DNA of 15,501 nucleotides. It comes from Paludibacter sp. (GTDB lineage Bacteria; Bacteroidota; Bacteroidia; Bacteroidales; Paludibacteraceae). The stretch lies in NCBI GenBank assembly GCA_031284665.1, contig JAITXR010000072.1:1-15501 (forward strand). Direction: 5' to 3'. A program made the translations under genes and the position numbers. Every line of letters begins with the position of its first letter. Within the stretch, counting starts at the first letter, position 1. The notes under the pieces are model-generated. The model did no database searches. It saw only the letters and a list, made by a program, of their open reading frames with translations, and had not been told where the DNA came from. Below are positions 1-7,600 of the stretch, piece by piece.

Positions 1-2870
1 TGGACGAAAAACGCAGCGAAAGTGTAATAAAAGTTTTTGTAGATTTGCACAACAAAGGATTGATTTACAGAGGTGTACGAATGGTTAACTGGGATCCGAA
101 AGCCCTTACCGCCATTTCCGACGAAGAGGTTAATTATAAGGAACAAAATGGGAAATTGTATTATTTGAGATATAAGATTGCCGCCCCCCCAAGCCCCCCC
201 GAAGGGGGGGATGTTAGCAGCGTAGAAACAAATTTCGGCTATCTTACTGCTAACATTGCTAATTATGGTTTATTGAAAGAATTTGCTAAAAATATGCGCA
301 GATTTTCGACTGAGGCAGAGAGTGCGCTTTGGGAAATGTTGCGTAGAAAAAATTTTGACCTGCGTTTTCGCAGACAACACGTTATTGGTGATTTCATTGT
401 TGATTTTGTCTGTTTGCAAAAAAAATTGATAATTGAAGTGGATGGCGGATACCATAATGAGCCTGATGCTGTGGAACACGATAGAGCAAGAACCGAAATT
501 TTAAACAATCTTGGTTTTAGTGTCATAAGATTTTCAAACGAAGAAGTTATAGGAAATACTGATAAAGTGCTTGAAACTATCAAAGCAGTACTAACCCAAA
601 CGCCCCTTCCTTTGGATAATATTGCAAATACTACTACCCTGACATCCCCTCCTTTGGAGGGGCTTGGGGAGGCAGCGATTATCGCCACCACCCGCCCTGA
701 AACAATTTTTGGAGATGTGGCAGTTTGCATAAACCCCAACAATCCAAAAACCGCGTGGTTAAAGGGCAAACGGTTAATTGTGCCTGTTTGTAACCGCGAA
801 ATTCCGGTGATTGAGGATGAGTATGTTGATATGGAATTTGGTACAGGATGCCTCAAAGTTACGCCTGCTCACGATGTAAACGACTATATGCTCGGCGAAA
901 AATATAGTTTGGAAACGCTCAATATTTTTAACGACGACGGAACATTAAATCAATATGGTTTGCATTACGAAGGGAAAGACCGCTTTGCCGTGCGCAAATT
1001 AATCGAAAAAGAACTGGAAGAAAATGGCTTAATGGAAAAAGTCGAAGCCTACACAAATAAAGTCGGTTTTTCGGAACGCACCGATGTGCCTATTGAGCCT
1101 AAACTTTCGATGCAATGGTTTTTGAAAATGGCTGATTTGGCAAAACCTGCATTGCAAATCGTTGAAAATGATACAATTAAATTTTATCCGGCAAAGTTTA
1201 AAAACACTTATCGCCATTGGATGGAAACTATTAAAGATTGGAATATCTCGCGCCAACTTTGGTGGGGACATCGCATTCCGGCATATTATTTAACATTGCC
1301 AACAGGCGAAAAAACCTTTGTGGTTGCCGAAACAAAAGAACAAGCATACGAAAAAGCACTGTCTCAATTCCCAATTCTCAATTCTCAATTTTCAATTGAC
1401 GACCTGCGGCAGGACGAGGATACGCTGGACACTTGGTTTTCGTCGTGGCTCTGGCCTATTTCGGTTTTTGACGGAATAAATAATCCTGATAATGAGGAGA
1501 TTAACTATTATTATCCAACAAACGATTTAATAACTGCTCCCGAAATTATATTTTTCTGGGTGGCAAGAATGATTATGTCGGGCTATGAATATCGGAATAA
1601 AGAATGTTTCAAAAATGTATATTTTACGGGTATTGTGCGGGATAAATTAGGGCGAAAAATGTCGAAATCGCTCGGAAATTCGCCCGACCCGATTGAACTA
1701 ATGAAAAAATATGGTGCGGATGGCGTTCGTATGGGAATGTTGCTATCCTCGCCCGCAGGTAACGATTTGCCGTTCGACGAAAGCCAATGCGAACAAGGTC
1801 GAAATTTTAGCAATAAAATTTGGAATGCGTTTCGTTTGGTGCAGGGCTGGGAAGTTTCGTTTACAGAGCCTTTTAATGATGTTGCAAGTCTTGCCGGTGA
1901 TTGGTTTGAGGAAGTGTTGGAAAAAGCCATTGTCGAAATCGACGATTTGTTTTCAAAATACCGAATTTCAGAGGCTTTGATGCTTGTTTACAAATTGTTT
2001 TGGGACGATTTCTGTGCGTGGTATCTCGAAATGATAAAACCGGAATTTGGCAAGCCGATAGACCAATATACTATTAGTGCGGCAACTCATTATTTTGATG
2101 TGTTGCTGAGAATTTTGCACCCATTTATGCCTTTTATTACCGAAGAACTCTGGCAAGTGTTAAAAGATATGACCATTGAAACTGTTCAAAAAGAATTGAA
2201 GGAAACAGGTAAAACCAATCAGAATTATTTGAGAGCTTTGCAGCAATATATGGAGTGCGAAAGCATTATGATTACCGAAATGCCTAAAATTAGCGCTAAA
2301 CTTGAAAGCGAAATACCGGAATATTACGAAGGCGACGAAGATGATGACGACGAAGAATATTTTGAAGACCAAATAGCCTCGTTTGATGAGGAATTTGCGA
2401 TTACAAAACAGATTATCGCAGGCATTCGCAGCATTCGCCAGCAAAAAAACATTGCGCCGAAAGAAAAACTGACTTTGCAAATTTTTGGTGAACATAATGA
2501 ATTGTTTGACGAAGTGATTAAAAAATTGGGCAATATTTCGGAAATAGAATCTATCAACTCTTCCGACGAAGGGGAAAATCCTTCGCGGTCGGGTTTAGGC
2601 GGGGCGGTTTCGTTTTTGGTTGGCACAACCGAATACGCCGTTCCTGTGGAAATCAATATTGAGGAAGAAATCGAAAAAATGCAAAAGGAAATAGTATATT
2701 TGGAAGGCTTTTTGAAATCAACACAAAACAAACTCAGCAACGAGCGTTTTGTTGCCAATGCCAAACCCGAAGTTGTTGAAAATGAGCGCAAAAAACTTGC
2801 CGATGCCGAAAGCAAAATACAATCGTTGCGGGAAGGGATAAACAAATTAAAAATTGACAACGAAAAATGA
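1..2870 (+). CDS. valS: Valyl-tRNA synthetase, 5'-truncated by the window edge, with an in-frame nuclease cassette
   Basis: This class I synthetase charges tRNA-Val in the cytoplasm and hydrolyses mischarged Thr-tRNA-Val. The frame is open from the first full codon at position 3, so the TTG at 45 is not the start; the N-terminus with the HIGH motif lies upstream. Visible landmarks are the NWDPKAL strand, the editing (CP1) motifs [11 protein letters not shown] (from about 684) and [16 protein letters not shown] (from about 841), the return to the catalytic core at [14 protein letters not shown] (about 1249), KMSKS at 1656-1670, the anticodon-binding region, and a C-terminal coiled coil ending at 2870. 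Four in-frame expansions depart from the usual family sequence: a DUF559 cassette (about 180-677) in the editing domain, a heptamer array (1363-1397), an acidic run (about 2329-2370) and a short GC-rich hairpin (2567-2605). The frame stays intact through all of them, so a working enzyme is inferred. Family identity is very secure. Confidence 0.97.
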   Translation, partial: DEKRSESVIKVFVDLHNKGLIYRGVRMVNWDPKALTAISDEEVNYKEQNGKLYYLRYKIAAPPSPPEGGDVSSVETNFGYLTANIANYGLLKEFAKNMRRFSTEAESALWEMLRRKNFDLRFRRQHVIGDFIVDFVCLQKKLIIEVDGGYHNEPDAVEHDRARTEILNNLGFSVIRFSNEEVIGNTDKVLETIKAVLTQTPLPLDNIANTTTLTSPPLEGLGEAAIIATTRPETIFGDVAVCINPNNPKTAWLKGKRLIVPVCNREIPVIEDEYVDMEFGTGCLKVTPAHDVNDYMLGEKYSLETLNIFNDDGTLNQYGLHYEGKDRFAVRKLIEKELEENGLMEKVEAYTNKVGFSERTDVPIEPKLSMQWFLKMADLAKPALQIVENDTIKFYPAKFKNTYRHWMETIKDWNISRQLWWGHRIPAYYLTLPTGEKTFVVAETKEQAYEKALSQFPILNSQFSIDDLRQDEDTLDTWFSSWLWPISVFDGINNPDNEEINYYYPTNDLITAPEIIFFWVARMIMSGYEYRNKECFKNVYFTGIVRDKLGRKMSKSLGNSPDPIELMKKYGADGVRMGMLLSSPAGNDLPFDESQCEQGRNFSNKIWNAFRLVQGWEVSFTEPFNDVASLAGDWFEEVLEKAIVEIDDLFSKYRISEALMLVYKLFWDDFCAWYLEMIKPEFGKPIDQYTISAATHYFDVLLRILHPFMPFITEELWQVLKDMTIETVQKELKETGKTNQNYLRALQQYMECESIMITEMPKISAKLESEIPEYYEGDEDDDDEEYFEDQIASFDEEFAITKQIIAGIRSIRQQKNIAPKEKLTLQIFGEHNELFDEVIKKLGNISEIESINSSDEGENPSRSGLGGAVSFLVGTTEYAVPVEINIEEEIEKMQKEIVYLEGFLKSTQNKLSNERFVANAKPEVVENERKKLADAESKIQSLREGINKLKIDNEK
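184..215 (+). repeat. Left terminal inverted repeat of the valS cassette, itself a hairpin
   Basis: The sequence contains C7 (184-190), AAG, C7 (194-200), GAA and G7 (204-210), ending ATGTT. C194-200 pairs perfectly with G204-210 across a three-base GAA loop. The whole segment matches the reverse complement of 641-672 at 27 of 32 positions. In the valS frame it reads as a Pro-rich then Gly-rich peptide ([10 protein letters not shown]). Confidence 0.85.
270..593 (+). other. DUF559 (Vsr-like PD-(D/E)XK) nuclease domain embedded in ValRS
   Basis: The segment encodes a full DUF559-type domain of about 108 residues. It opens with a basic helix ([11 protein letters not shown]) and the conserved [12 protein letters not shown]. 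Next come the core [15 protein letters not shown], with an Asp at codon 402-404, and IEVDGGYH, with Glu at 435-437 and Asp at 441-443. The C-terminal half has the typical D-x-x-R ... [16 protein letters not shown] pattern. DUF559 proteins are related to the very-short-patch-repair endonuclease Vsr and are usually free-standing and of similar length. All the acidic residues expected of the active site are present, so the domain may be catalytically competent, though its target is unknown. An ATG at 294 lies in frame near the domain start, but no ribosome-binding signal marks it; translation as part of ValRS is the simplest reading. Confidence 0.85.
641..672 (-). repeat. Right terminal inverted repeat of the valS cassette, itself a hairpin
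   Basis: CCCCTCC (646-652), TTT and GGAGGGG (656-662) form a perfect 7-bp stem with a three-base loop, followed by CTT and a G-rich tail. On the minus strand it mirrors 184-215 with five mismatches. Two of these (at the middle of the stem) are compensatory, replacing a C:G pair of the left hairpin by T:A. Translated in the valS frame it gives [10 protein letters not shown]. Confidence 0.85.
1363..1397 (+). repeat. Five tandem heptamers (YYCAATT) inside valS
   Basis: Five consecutive copies read CTCAATT, CCCAATT, CTCAATT, CTCAATT and TTCAATT. They encode the stretch [12 protein letters not shown] just before the conserved [16 protein letters not shown] segment. The array sits in a variable part of the protein and looks like a short-tandem-repeat expansion captured in coding sequence. 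Confidence 0.85.
2567..2605 (+). repeat. Short GC-rich hairpin element in the 3' part of valS
   Basis: CGAAGG (2567-2572) pairs perfectly with CCTTCG (2580-2585) over a 7-base loop, and a G-rich tail runs to about 2605. It encodes [10 protein letters not shown], an insertion before the conserved [14 protein letters not shown]. The peptide and the CCTTCG, G-rich, TTT, GGCGGGGCGG layout resemble the right end of the upstream cassette ([10 protein letters not shown] in the same frame). It may be a degenerate solo copy; the match is only moderate. Confidence 0.45.
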
Positions 2871-2983
2871 AAAAGTTTTTTGGAATAAGAATTTTATTTT
2901 TGTTTTTACCTATATTTTTTTATTTTGTTGGGAAACACACAATAGATGATTTTAAAGAGGAAACAAAGAAAAATCCAAGATAA
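2867..2983 (+). CDS. Putative 38-aa single-pass membrane peptide, overlapping the valS stop
   Basis: An ATG at 2867 overlaps the valS TGA in the classic ATGA arrangement, which permits translational coupling. The product starts [20 protein letters not shown], with two lysines followed by about 15 hydrophobic residues, and ends in a short charged tail ([12 protein letters not shown]) before TAA at 2981-2983. This is the pattern of a small inner-membrane protein with a cytoplasmic N-terminus, or of a bare signal anchor. I do not recognise a family. The overlap, the clean topology and the sharp stop argue for a gene. The phenylalanine-rich composition could also arise by chance from the T-rich DNA downstream of valS. 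Confidence 0.45.
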   Translation: MKKFFGIRILFLFLPIFFYFVGKHTIDDFKEETKKNPR

Positions 2984-3007
2984 AAAAACCGTCTTTGCAA
3001 ACTTATT

Positions 3008-3259
3008 TTATGTTCTGCATTTCTTGTCGTTTAAAGTTTTGCATTTGCGCCCACATACTTGCCCTAAAATTGCCACTGCAATAAATACAGGAATAAACGC
3101 TGTGGGCGTATGCAGCAAAATTCGCATCGTTACAATCAACGGAATTGATGCGTGAATAAGGAAAAACCACATAAACGAAAGTTTCTTATACTTACTGCGC
3201 CACATTCCAAGCGGAATATTTACAATAAAAGACGAAACGGCAACCAATATTATATTCAT
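3008..3259 (-). CDS. Small three-helix membrane protein, function unknown
   Basis: The 83-residue product has three hydrophobic segments: about residues 1-17, 29-50 and 53-72. A short basic loop (WRSKYKK) follows the first segment and a basic tail follows the last. The layout, with an N-terminal NIPLGMWR and WFFLIHASIPLI in the middle helix, resembles short uncharacterised bacterial membrane proteins I associate with this general type; I cannot name a function. Its ATG overlaps the flavodoxin TGA by four bases (ATGA, 3256-3259), so the two are very likely translated as a coupled pair and may work together in membrane redox chemistry. That functional link is inference only. It is the last gene of the minus-strand operon and converges on valS, leaving about 24 bp after the 38-aa ORF. 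Confidence 0.7.
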   Translation of the reverse strand: MNIILVAVSSFIVNIPLGMWRSKYKKLSFMWFFLIHASIPLIVTMRILLHTPTAFIPVFIAVAILGQVCGRKCKTLNDKKCRT

Positions 3260-3666
3260 TTTCCAACTATTTCTTTGATAAATTCTTTGAGATTGTCTAA
3301 ATCTTTTTCATTGGGTCGTCCTCGGTGCAATGCCGAAAATTGTCCGCGACAATGAAATTCACGCTCATCCAAAGGAATGTTTTTTGCTTTCAGAAGCGTT
3401 TTTATTTGTGAATAGGATGACGGCAATACGGCAGCAGAACTGAAATTCACCACATTTTTAACCTTTGAGTCCAAGCCTGCTATAAATTTTTTAATTTCCG
3501 CACTAATTCCCGCAGCATAAACAGCACTGCCAAGAAACAGAATATCAACATCTTCGGTTATAGGAACAGCAACCGTTTCTGCTTTTACGTCAATTTCGGC
3601 GGCGATGGACATTGCCATTTTTTGCATATGTCCTGTTTTTGAGTAATACCTTATTGCATATTTCAT
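3256..3666 (-). CDS. Flavodoxin-like protein
   Basis: This is a 136-residue single-domain protein of flavodoxin fold, close to the usual length for short-chain flavodoxins. The first strand leads into the FMN phosphate loop YYSKTGHMQKMA (residues about 7-18). The second loop is FLGSAVYAAGISAEI, which by position would contact the isoalloxazine ring, followed by a strand-helix unit (VVNFSSAAVLPSS) and FHCRGQFSALHRGRPNEKDL near the C-terminus. It should bind FMN and carry low-potential electrons in the cytoplasm, but its partner is unknown. It lies 26 bp downstream of the glutathione peroxidase gene and overlaps the following membrane gene by 4 bp, so the three probably share one transcript. 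That context suggests a role in oxidative-stress or thiol redox metabolism. Confidence 0.9.
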   Translation of the reverse strand: MKYAIRYYSKTGHMQKMAMSIAAEIDVKAETVAVPITEDVDILFLGSAVYAAGISAEIKKFIAGLDSKVKNVVNFSSAAVLPSSYSQIKTLLKAKNIPLDEREFHCRGQFSALHRGRPNEKDLDNLKEFIKEIVGK

Positions 3667-3692
3667 ATTTTTGTTTTTATATTAAATTTTTA

Positions 3693-4166
3693 TTATAATA
3701 AAATTTCTATTTCTTTTTCAATTTTTTCGGGTTTCACAAACGAGGAAAATCGTTTCACAGGATTTCCGTTTCTGTCAATAAGAAATTTGGTAAAATTCCA
3801 CTTAATGGCATTTCCAAAACATCCTTTCAACTCGTTTTTCAAGTATTTGTACAATGGGTGGGCTTTATCGCCATTAACCTCAATTTTGTCAAACATTTGA
3901 AAACTTACTCCGTAATTCAACAGGCAGGTTTCCATCGTTTGTTTATTGGGTTCTTGATGCCCAAACTGATTACATGGAAAGCCAAGTATAATCAAGCCTT
4001 TATCTTTGTATTGGCGATGTAACTTTTCAAGTCCTTTGTATTGAGGTGTAAAACCGCATTTGCTTGCTGTGTTGACTATCAACACAACTTTACCTTTGTA
4101 GGTTTTCATGCTTATCTCTTTGTTTTGCAACGAGATAGCCTTAAAATCATAAAAATTAGATTTCAT
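3693..4166 (-). CDS. Glutathione peroxidase family protein (cysteine type, probably thioredoxin-dependent)
   Basis: The protein reduces hydrogen peroxide or organic hydroperoxides with a peroxidatic cysteine. The 157-residue length is normal for bacterial members. [12 protein letters not shown] carries the peroxidatic Cys37, [13 protein letters not shown] carries the catalytic Gln71, and KWNFTKFL carries Trp123-Asn124, so the catalytic tetrad is complete. Cys81 in [10 protein letters not shown] stands where thioredoxin-dependent members keep their resolving cysteine. This favours a thioredoxin-recycled enzyme over a glutathione-dependent one. There is no signal peptide, so it is cytoplasmic. 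It is the first gene of a minus-strand group followed by a flavodoxin and a membrane protein; a terminator just upstream (4240-4273) isolates it from the efflux operon. I found no convincing TAnnTTTG promoter in its short leader. Confidence 0.96.
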   Translation of the reverse strand: MKSNFYDFKAISLQNKEISMKTYKGKVVLIVNTASKCGFTPQYKGLEKLHRQYKDKGLIILGFPCNQFGHQEPNKQTMETCLLNYGVSFQMFDKIEVNGDKAHPLYKYLKNELKGCFGNAIKWNFTKFLIDRNGNPVKRFSSFVKPEKIEKEIEILL

Positions 4167-4239
4167 GTTTTTTTAATATTTCAAATATTTGTAGGTTGGC
4201 GTAATTTCGAAAACCGTATATTGTGGCTCTAAAATAACA

Positions 4240-4273
4240 AACTCTAACAAGGCTCAAAAACCTTGTTAGAGTT
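4240..4273 (-). terminator. Factor-independent terminator of the efflux operon
   Basis: A perfect 13-bp stem (4240-4252 with 4261-4273) closes an 8-base loop. On the minus strand it is followed by TTGTTATTTTA. It lies just 10 bp past the stop of the PII-like gene and before the peroxidase gene, so it should end the efflux transcript. Confidence 0.88.
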
Positions 4274-4282
4274 ATTCTAATT

Positions 4283-4576
4283 TTATAACGTTTCTTCTAC
4301 GCTCCACACAAATGCGCTTAAACCTTGTTCTTCGGTTTGCTGGTTGAGCAGGCGGAGTTTCTGCATAAGCAGAGTGGCTTTGTTGTCATCCACAATAGCA
4401 ATTATCGAAGAGTTTTTCGATGGCCATGCGTGTGTGCCGTAATGCGGGTCTCCGTTTTCGCTGCCGCGCCCGAAAGTTTCGTCCCAACGCGAAAATCCGC
4501 GAACCGAAAGTTTGTCTAATAATTCTTCTATCGCTTGGTTGAGCGATTGTCCGTATGTTATAAATACTGATTTCAT
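4283..4576 (-). CDS. Small PII-like protein linked to an RND efflux pump
   Basis: The 97-residue soluble protein opens MKSVFITYGQSLNQAIEELL and contains GTHAWPSKNSSIIAIVDD in the middle and EQGLSAFVW near the end. The alternation of strands and helices fits the ferredoxin-like fold of PII/CutA-type trimers. Similar short proteins commonly follow RND pump genes in Bacteroidota. I recall them being described as PII-like, but I cannot verify that here, and the true PII T-loop uridylylation motif is not evident. It is the last gene of the efflux operon, 109 bp after the pump gene, with a perfect palindrome in the gap. Its position suggests it senses a small ligand or metal and tunes the pump, which is inference. 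Assignment to a real conserved gene is firm; the function is not. Confidence 0.8.
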   Translation of the reverse strand: MKSVFITYGQSLNQAIEELLDKLSVRGFSRWDETFGRGSENGDPHYGTHAWPSKNSSIIAIVDDNKATLLMQKLRLLNQQTEEQGLSAFVWSVEETL

Positions 4577-4592
4577 TGTTTTATATTTTTAG

Positions 4593-4613
4593 AACAAAGA
4601 ACAAAGAGCAAAG
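4593..4613 (+). repeat. Three tandem heptamers (AACAAAG-type) before the PII-like gene
   Basis: AACAAAG, AACAAAG and AGCAAAG stand in a row between the pump and the PII-like gene. A related array (AACAAAG, AACAAAT, AAGAAAG) occurs at 7834-7854 between the adaptor and pump genes, with the same TTAGA lead-in. Confidence 0.8.
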
Positions 4614-4632
4614 ATGTGTAAGATTACACATC
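4613..4632. repeat. Perfect 9-2-9 palindrome between the pump and PII-like genes
   Basis: GATGTGTAA (4613-4621) and TTACACATC (4624-4632) are exact complements across a two-base spacer. With a one-base bulge the pairing extends through CAAA/TTTG. On the minus transcript the hairpin is followed by a pyrimidine-rich run (CTCTTTGTTCTTTGTTCT). It could act as a partial terminator, an RNA processing or stability signal, or a protein-binding site. Confidence 0.7.
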
Positions 4633-4685
4633 ATTTGCCTTGTCTATCAATGTCTTTGTTGTTAATGTTTCATTGTTTTATTTTG

Positions 4686-7600
4686 TTAAAGTTCTTCTAT
4701 TGCTACTCTATTGTCGGCGCGCTCACGTTTTATTTCTCCAATATTGAAAGCAGCGTAAACCGTAGGTATTACCAGCAGAGTAAGTACGGTCGAAATCGTC
4801 AAGCCACCAACTACTGCGATACCCATCGATTGCCAAAGTTCCGAGCCTTCGCCTGTGCCTATTGCCAATGGTAACATACCAAGAATAGTGGTTGCCGAGG
4901 TCATAAGTACCGGTCGTAAACGCGATTTTCCGGCGGTAATTACTGCGTCAGTCAATCCCATTCCGCGCTCTCGTTGCAGGTTGGTAAAATCGACCATTAC
5001 AATACCGTTTTTCACCACAATACCTACAAGCATAATGGAGCCGATAAGTGCAATCAATCCGAGCGAAGTGCCTGTAATCCAGAGTGCTAAAAATACTCCG
5101 GTAAAGGCAAACAGCACCGAAATCATAATAATAAGCGGTTGACTAAGCGATTCGAACTGTGCTGCCATTACGATGTAAACCAGCAACAAAATTAGTCCAA
5201 GCAACGTTATTAAGTCGCCAAACGATTCTTCCTGATCTTCGACCGAGCCTGCTATTGCCACATCCACTCCTGCGGGCAATGTGAGTGCTTTGAGTATTTT
5301 GCGTGTTCCGGTGGCTACATCGCCAAGTGCCACGCCTTTACCCAATGATGCCGAAACGGTAACTACACGTTGGCGGTCTTCGTGTTCGATAATTGGCGGC
5401 GTAAAGTCTTCGGTAATTTTTGCAACTTCGCTCAAATGAATAGTAGCACCTTGACTGTTGATAAGGATAATGTTTTCAACATCCTCGATAGAGGTGCGGA
5501 ATGGCTCGTCGTAACGAACATAAATATCGTATTCTTCGCCATCTTCGCGGTAAAGCGAGCAGAGCATACCGTTAATTCTGTTGCGAACAAATGTGGCTGC
5601 GGTGGCGGTGTTGATGCCAAATTGCGCCAATTTTTCGCGGTCAAAGTCCACGTGCATTTCCATACGCATATCTTCGCGGCTGATGGATAAATCGCGCGCT
5701 CCGGGGATTAGTTTCATCTTGTCGGAAATTTCTTTGGCAATATCCATAGTATTGTTAAAATCGTAACCAAATACTTTTACATCCACTGTATTGCCGCCCA
5801 TCATACCGCCACCACTGTTACCATTGGTTACAGAGTATTTTGTAGGCTCGGAATATTTGGCAATTTCGGCACGTATAAGGTCGGCAATTTCAGCCTGACC
5901 ACGTTCACGGTCTTTTTTATCAACCATAACTATACTGATACTTAATGAGTTTACACCCGAATTGCCAAAAAGCGCAGCAAAGCCACCTTGGTCGTCGGCA
6001 CCTGACGAAACCGAAATATATTCTATTTCCGGAACTAATTCTTTAATGCGGTTTTCGAGTTGGTGTGCAAAAGTGGTGGTTTGTTCCAAATTGTAATTTA
6101 CAGGCAAATCAACTTTTACGGTCAATTGTCCGTTGTCGGTTTGCGGCATCATATCGGTAGAAACCAATCCCAGCACGGGTATCAGCACACTTGCAAGAAA
6201 TATAAGCGCAGCCGAAACTATTGTAATGGCTTTATGACCCACTGTCCACGTGAGCAAGCGAGCATAAGCACTATCCAATTTGTCAAGGAATTTATCTATC
6301 GGTTTAAATATTATTCCAACTCCTTTGTAAGTATGTACAAGTTTGAATTTTAGCATTTTAGCCGAGAGCAACGGTGTAAGCGTAATAGCAGCGACAGCCG
6401 AAACTACAATTACTATTGTTACAATCCATCCTAATTGTTTGAACATAATTCCTGCCATACCGCCTACCATAGTAAGTGGTAAGAACACCGCCACAACGGT
6501 AAGTGTAGTAGCGATTACAGCCAGCCAAACTTCGTTTGTGCCGTAAACTGCTGCGTCCACAGGTCGGGCTTTGCGTTCAAGGTGTTTGGTAATATTTTCG
6601 AGTACCACAATGGCGTCGTCCACCACCATACCAATGGCTATGGAGAGCGAACTGAGCGAGATTACGTTCAGCGTGCCGCCGGTAAACATTAGGTAGATAA
6701 ACGCCGCAATAAGCGAAACCGGAATGGTAAGGCAGATAATAATTGTGGCACGCCAGCGACCCAAGAAAAACAGCACTACCAAAATTACAAACAGAAAAGC
6801 AAAAATTACTGTTTCGGACAGACTGTTGATACTGTTGTTGATAAATTTAGATGTATCGTTAAGGATTCCGAGTTTGACATCGGATGGCAGTGAGGCTTGA
6901 ATTTCGGGCAGCATTTTTTTCACTGCGTTACAAATATCTACCGAGTTTGCGCCCGATTGTTTTTGTACGCTAATTCTTACACTTTGGATTCCGTTGACAG
7001 TTTCTTCTACGGTCAGTTTTCGTACCGTATCGCAAACTTGCGCCACATCTTGTATTTTTATTGGTTTGCCGTTGTAGGTTGCCACGACGATATTTTTGAT
7101 TTCGCTACTTTCGACAAATTCGCCCTGTGTGCGCAGCGACAATCGTTCCGAGCCAATATCCATTGCTCCGGCAGGAATGTTGATATTTTCCTGCGCAATA
7201 ATTTGACCTATTTGTTCTACCGTAAGGTGGTAAGCCTCTAAGCGTTGCGGGTCAACATTGACCTGAATTTCGCGGTCGGGCGCGCCACTGATATTTACCG
7301 AGCCTACTCCGTCGATGCGGTTAAGCGGGTTTGCTACTTTTTCGTCGAGCAATTTGTAAAGTCCTTTGTAACTTTGGTCGGCGGTGGCGTAAAGGAACAT
7401 AATCGGCATCATACTGGAACTGAACTTGAGAATCATTGGTTTGTCGGCTCCGTCGGGCAAATAAGTTTCGATACGCCCAATTACATCGCGAATATCGTTA
7501 GAGGCTTCGTCAAGATTCGACCCCCATTCAAATTCGAGCATAATAACCGACATATTTTCTTGCGACCGTGAAGTGATTTTTTTCAAATTCGACACCGTGT

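Larger units (their letters stand above)
180..677 (+). mobile_element. In-frame DUF559-bearing cassette with terminal inverted repeats, inserted in valS
   Basis: ValRS homologues have only a short loop between the editing-domain strand ending here in YLRYKI and the strand beginning [10 protein letters not shown]. In this gene about 166 codons separate them. The interloper begins and ends with matching inverted repeats (184-215 and 641-672; 27 of 32 positions agree) and carries one nuclease domain between them. The interval 180-677 is 498 nt, a multiple of three, and the triplet ATT stands on both sides (177-179 and 678-680). That could be a 3-bp target duplication, although the repeat similarity fades across this boundary, so the exact edges are uncertain. 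No stop codon interrupts the cassette. Neither junction resembles an intein: there is no Cys or Ser at the N-terminal side and no His-Asn before the C-terminal side. Mobility is inferred from the repeat-bounded structure and has not been observed. Confidence 0.75.

Noticed and set aside
45..47. TTG as the start codon of valS
   Set aside because: The frame is open to the window edge and the upstream codons ([14 protein letters not shown]) match ValRS, so the gene begins outside the window.
180..677. An intein or self-splicing intron in valS
   Set aside because: The junctions lack the Cys/Ser and His-Asn intein residues, there are no intein blocks, and the insert is open in frame with a DUF559 domain, which is not an intein-type homing nuclease. 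No intron-like RNA core is evident.
263..856. A 197-codon minus-strand frame across the valS cassette
   Set aside because: It runs antisense to well-recognised ValRS and DUF559 sequence and has no protein-like motifs.
2946..3155. A 69-codon plus-strand frame after valS
   Set aside because: It overlaps both the coupled 38-aa ORF and the antisense membrane protein gene, which has clear helices and a start-stop overlap with the flavodoxin gene.
5370..5690. Plus-strand frames opposite the RND pump gene
   Set aside because: They are antisense to a complete, motif-rich RND transporter and show no family features of their own.
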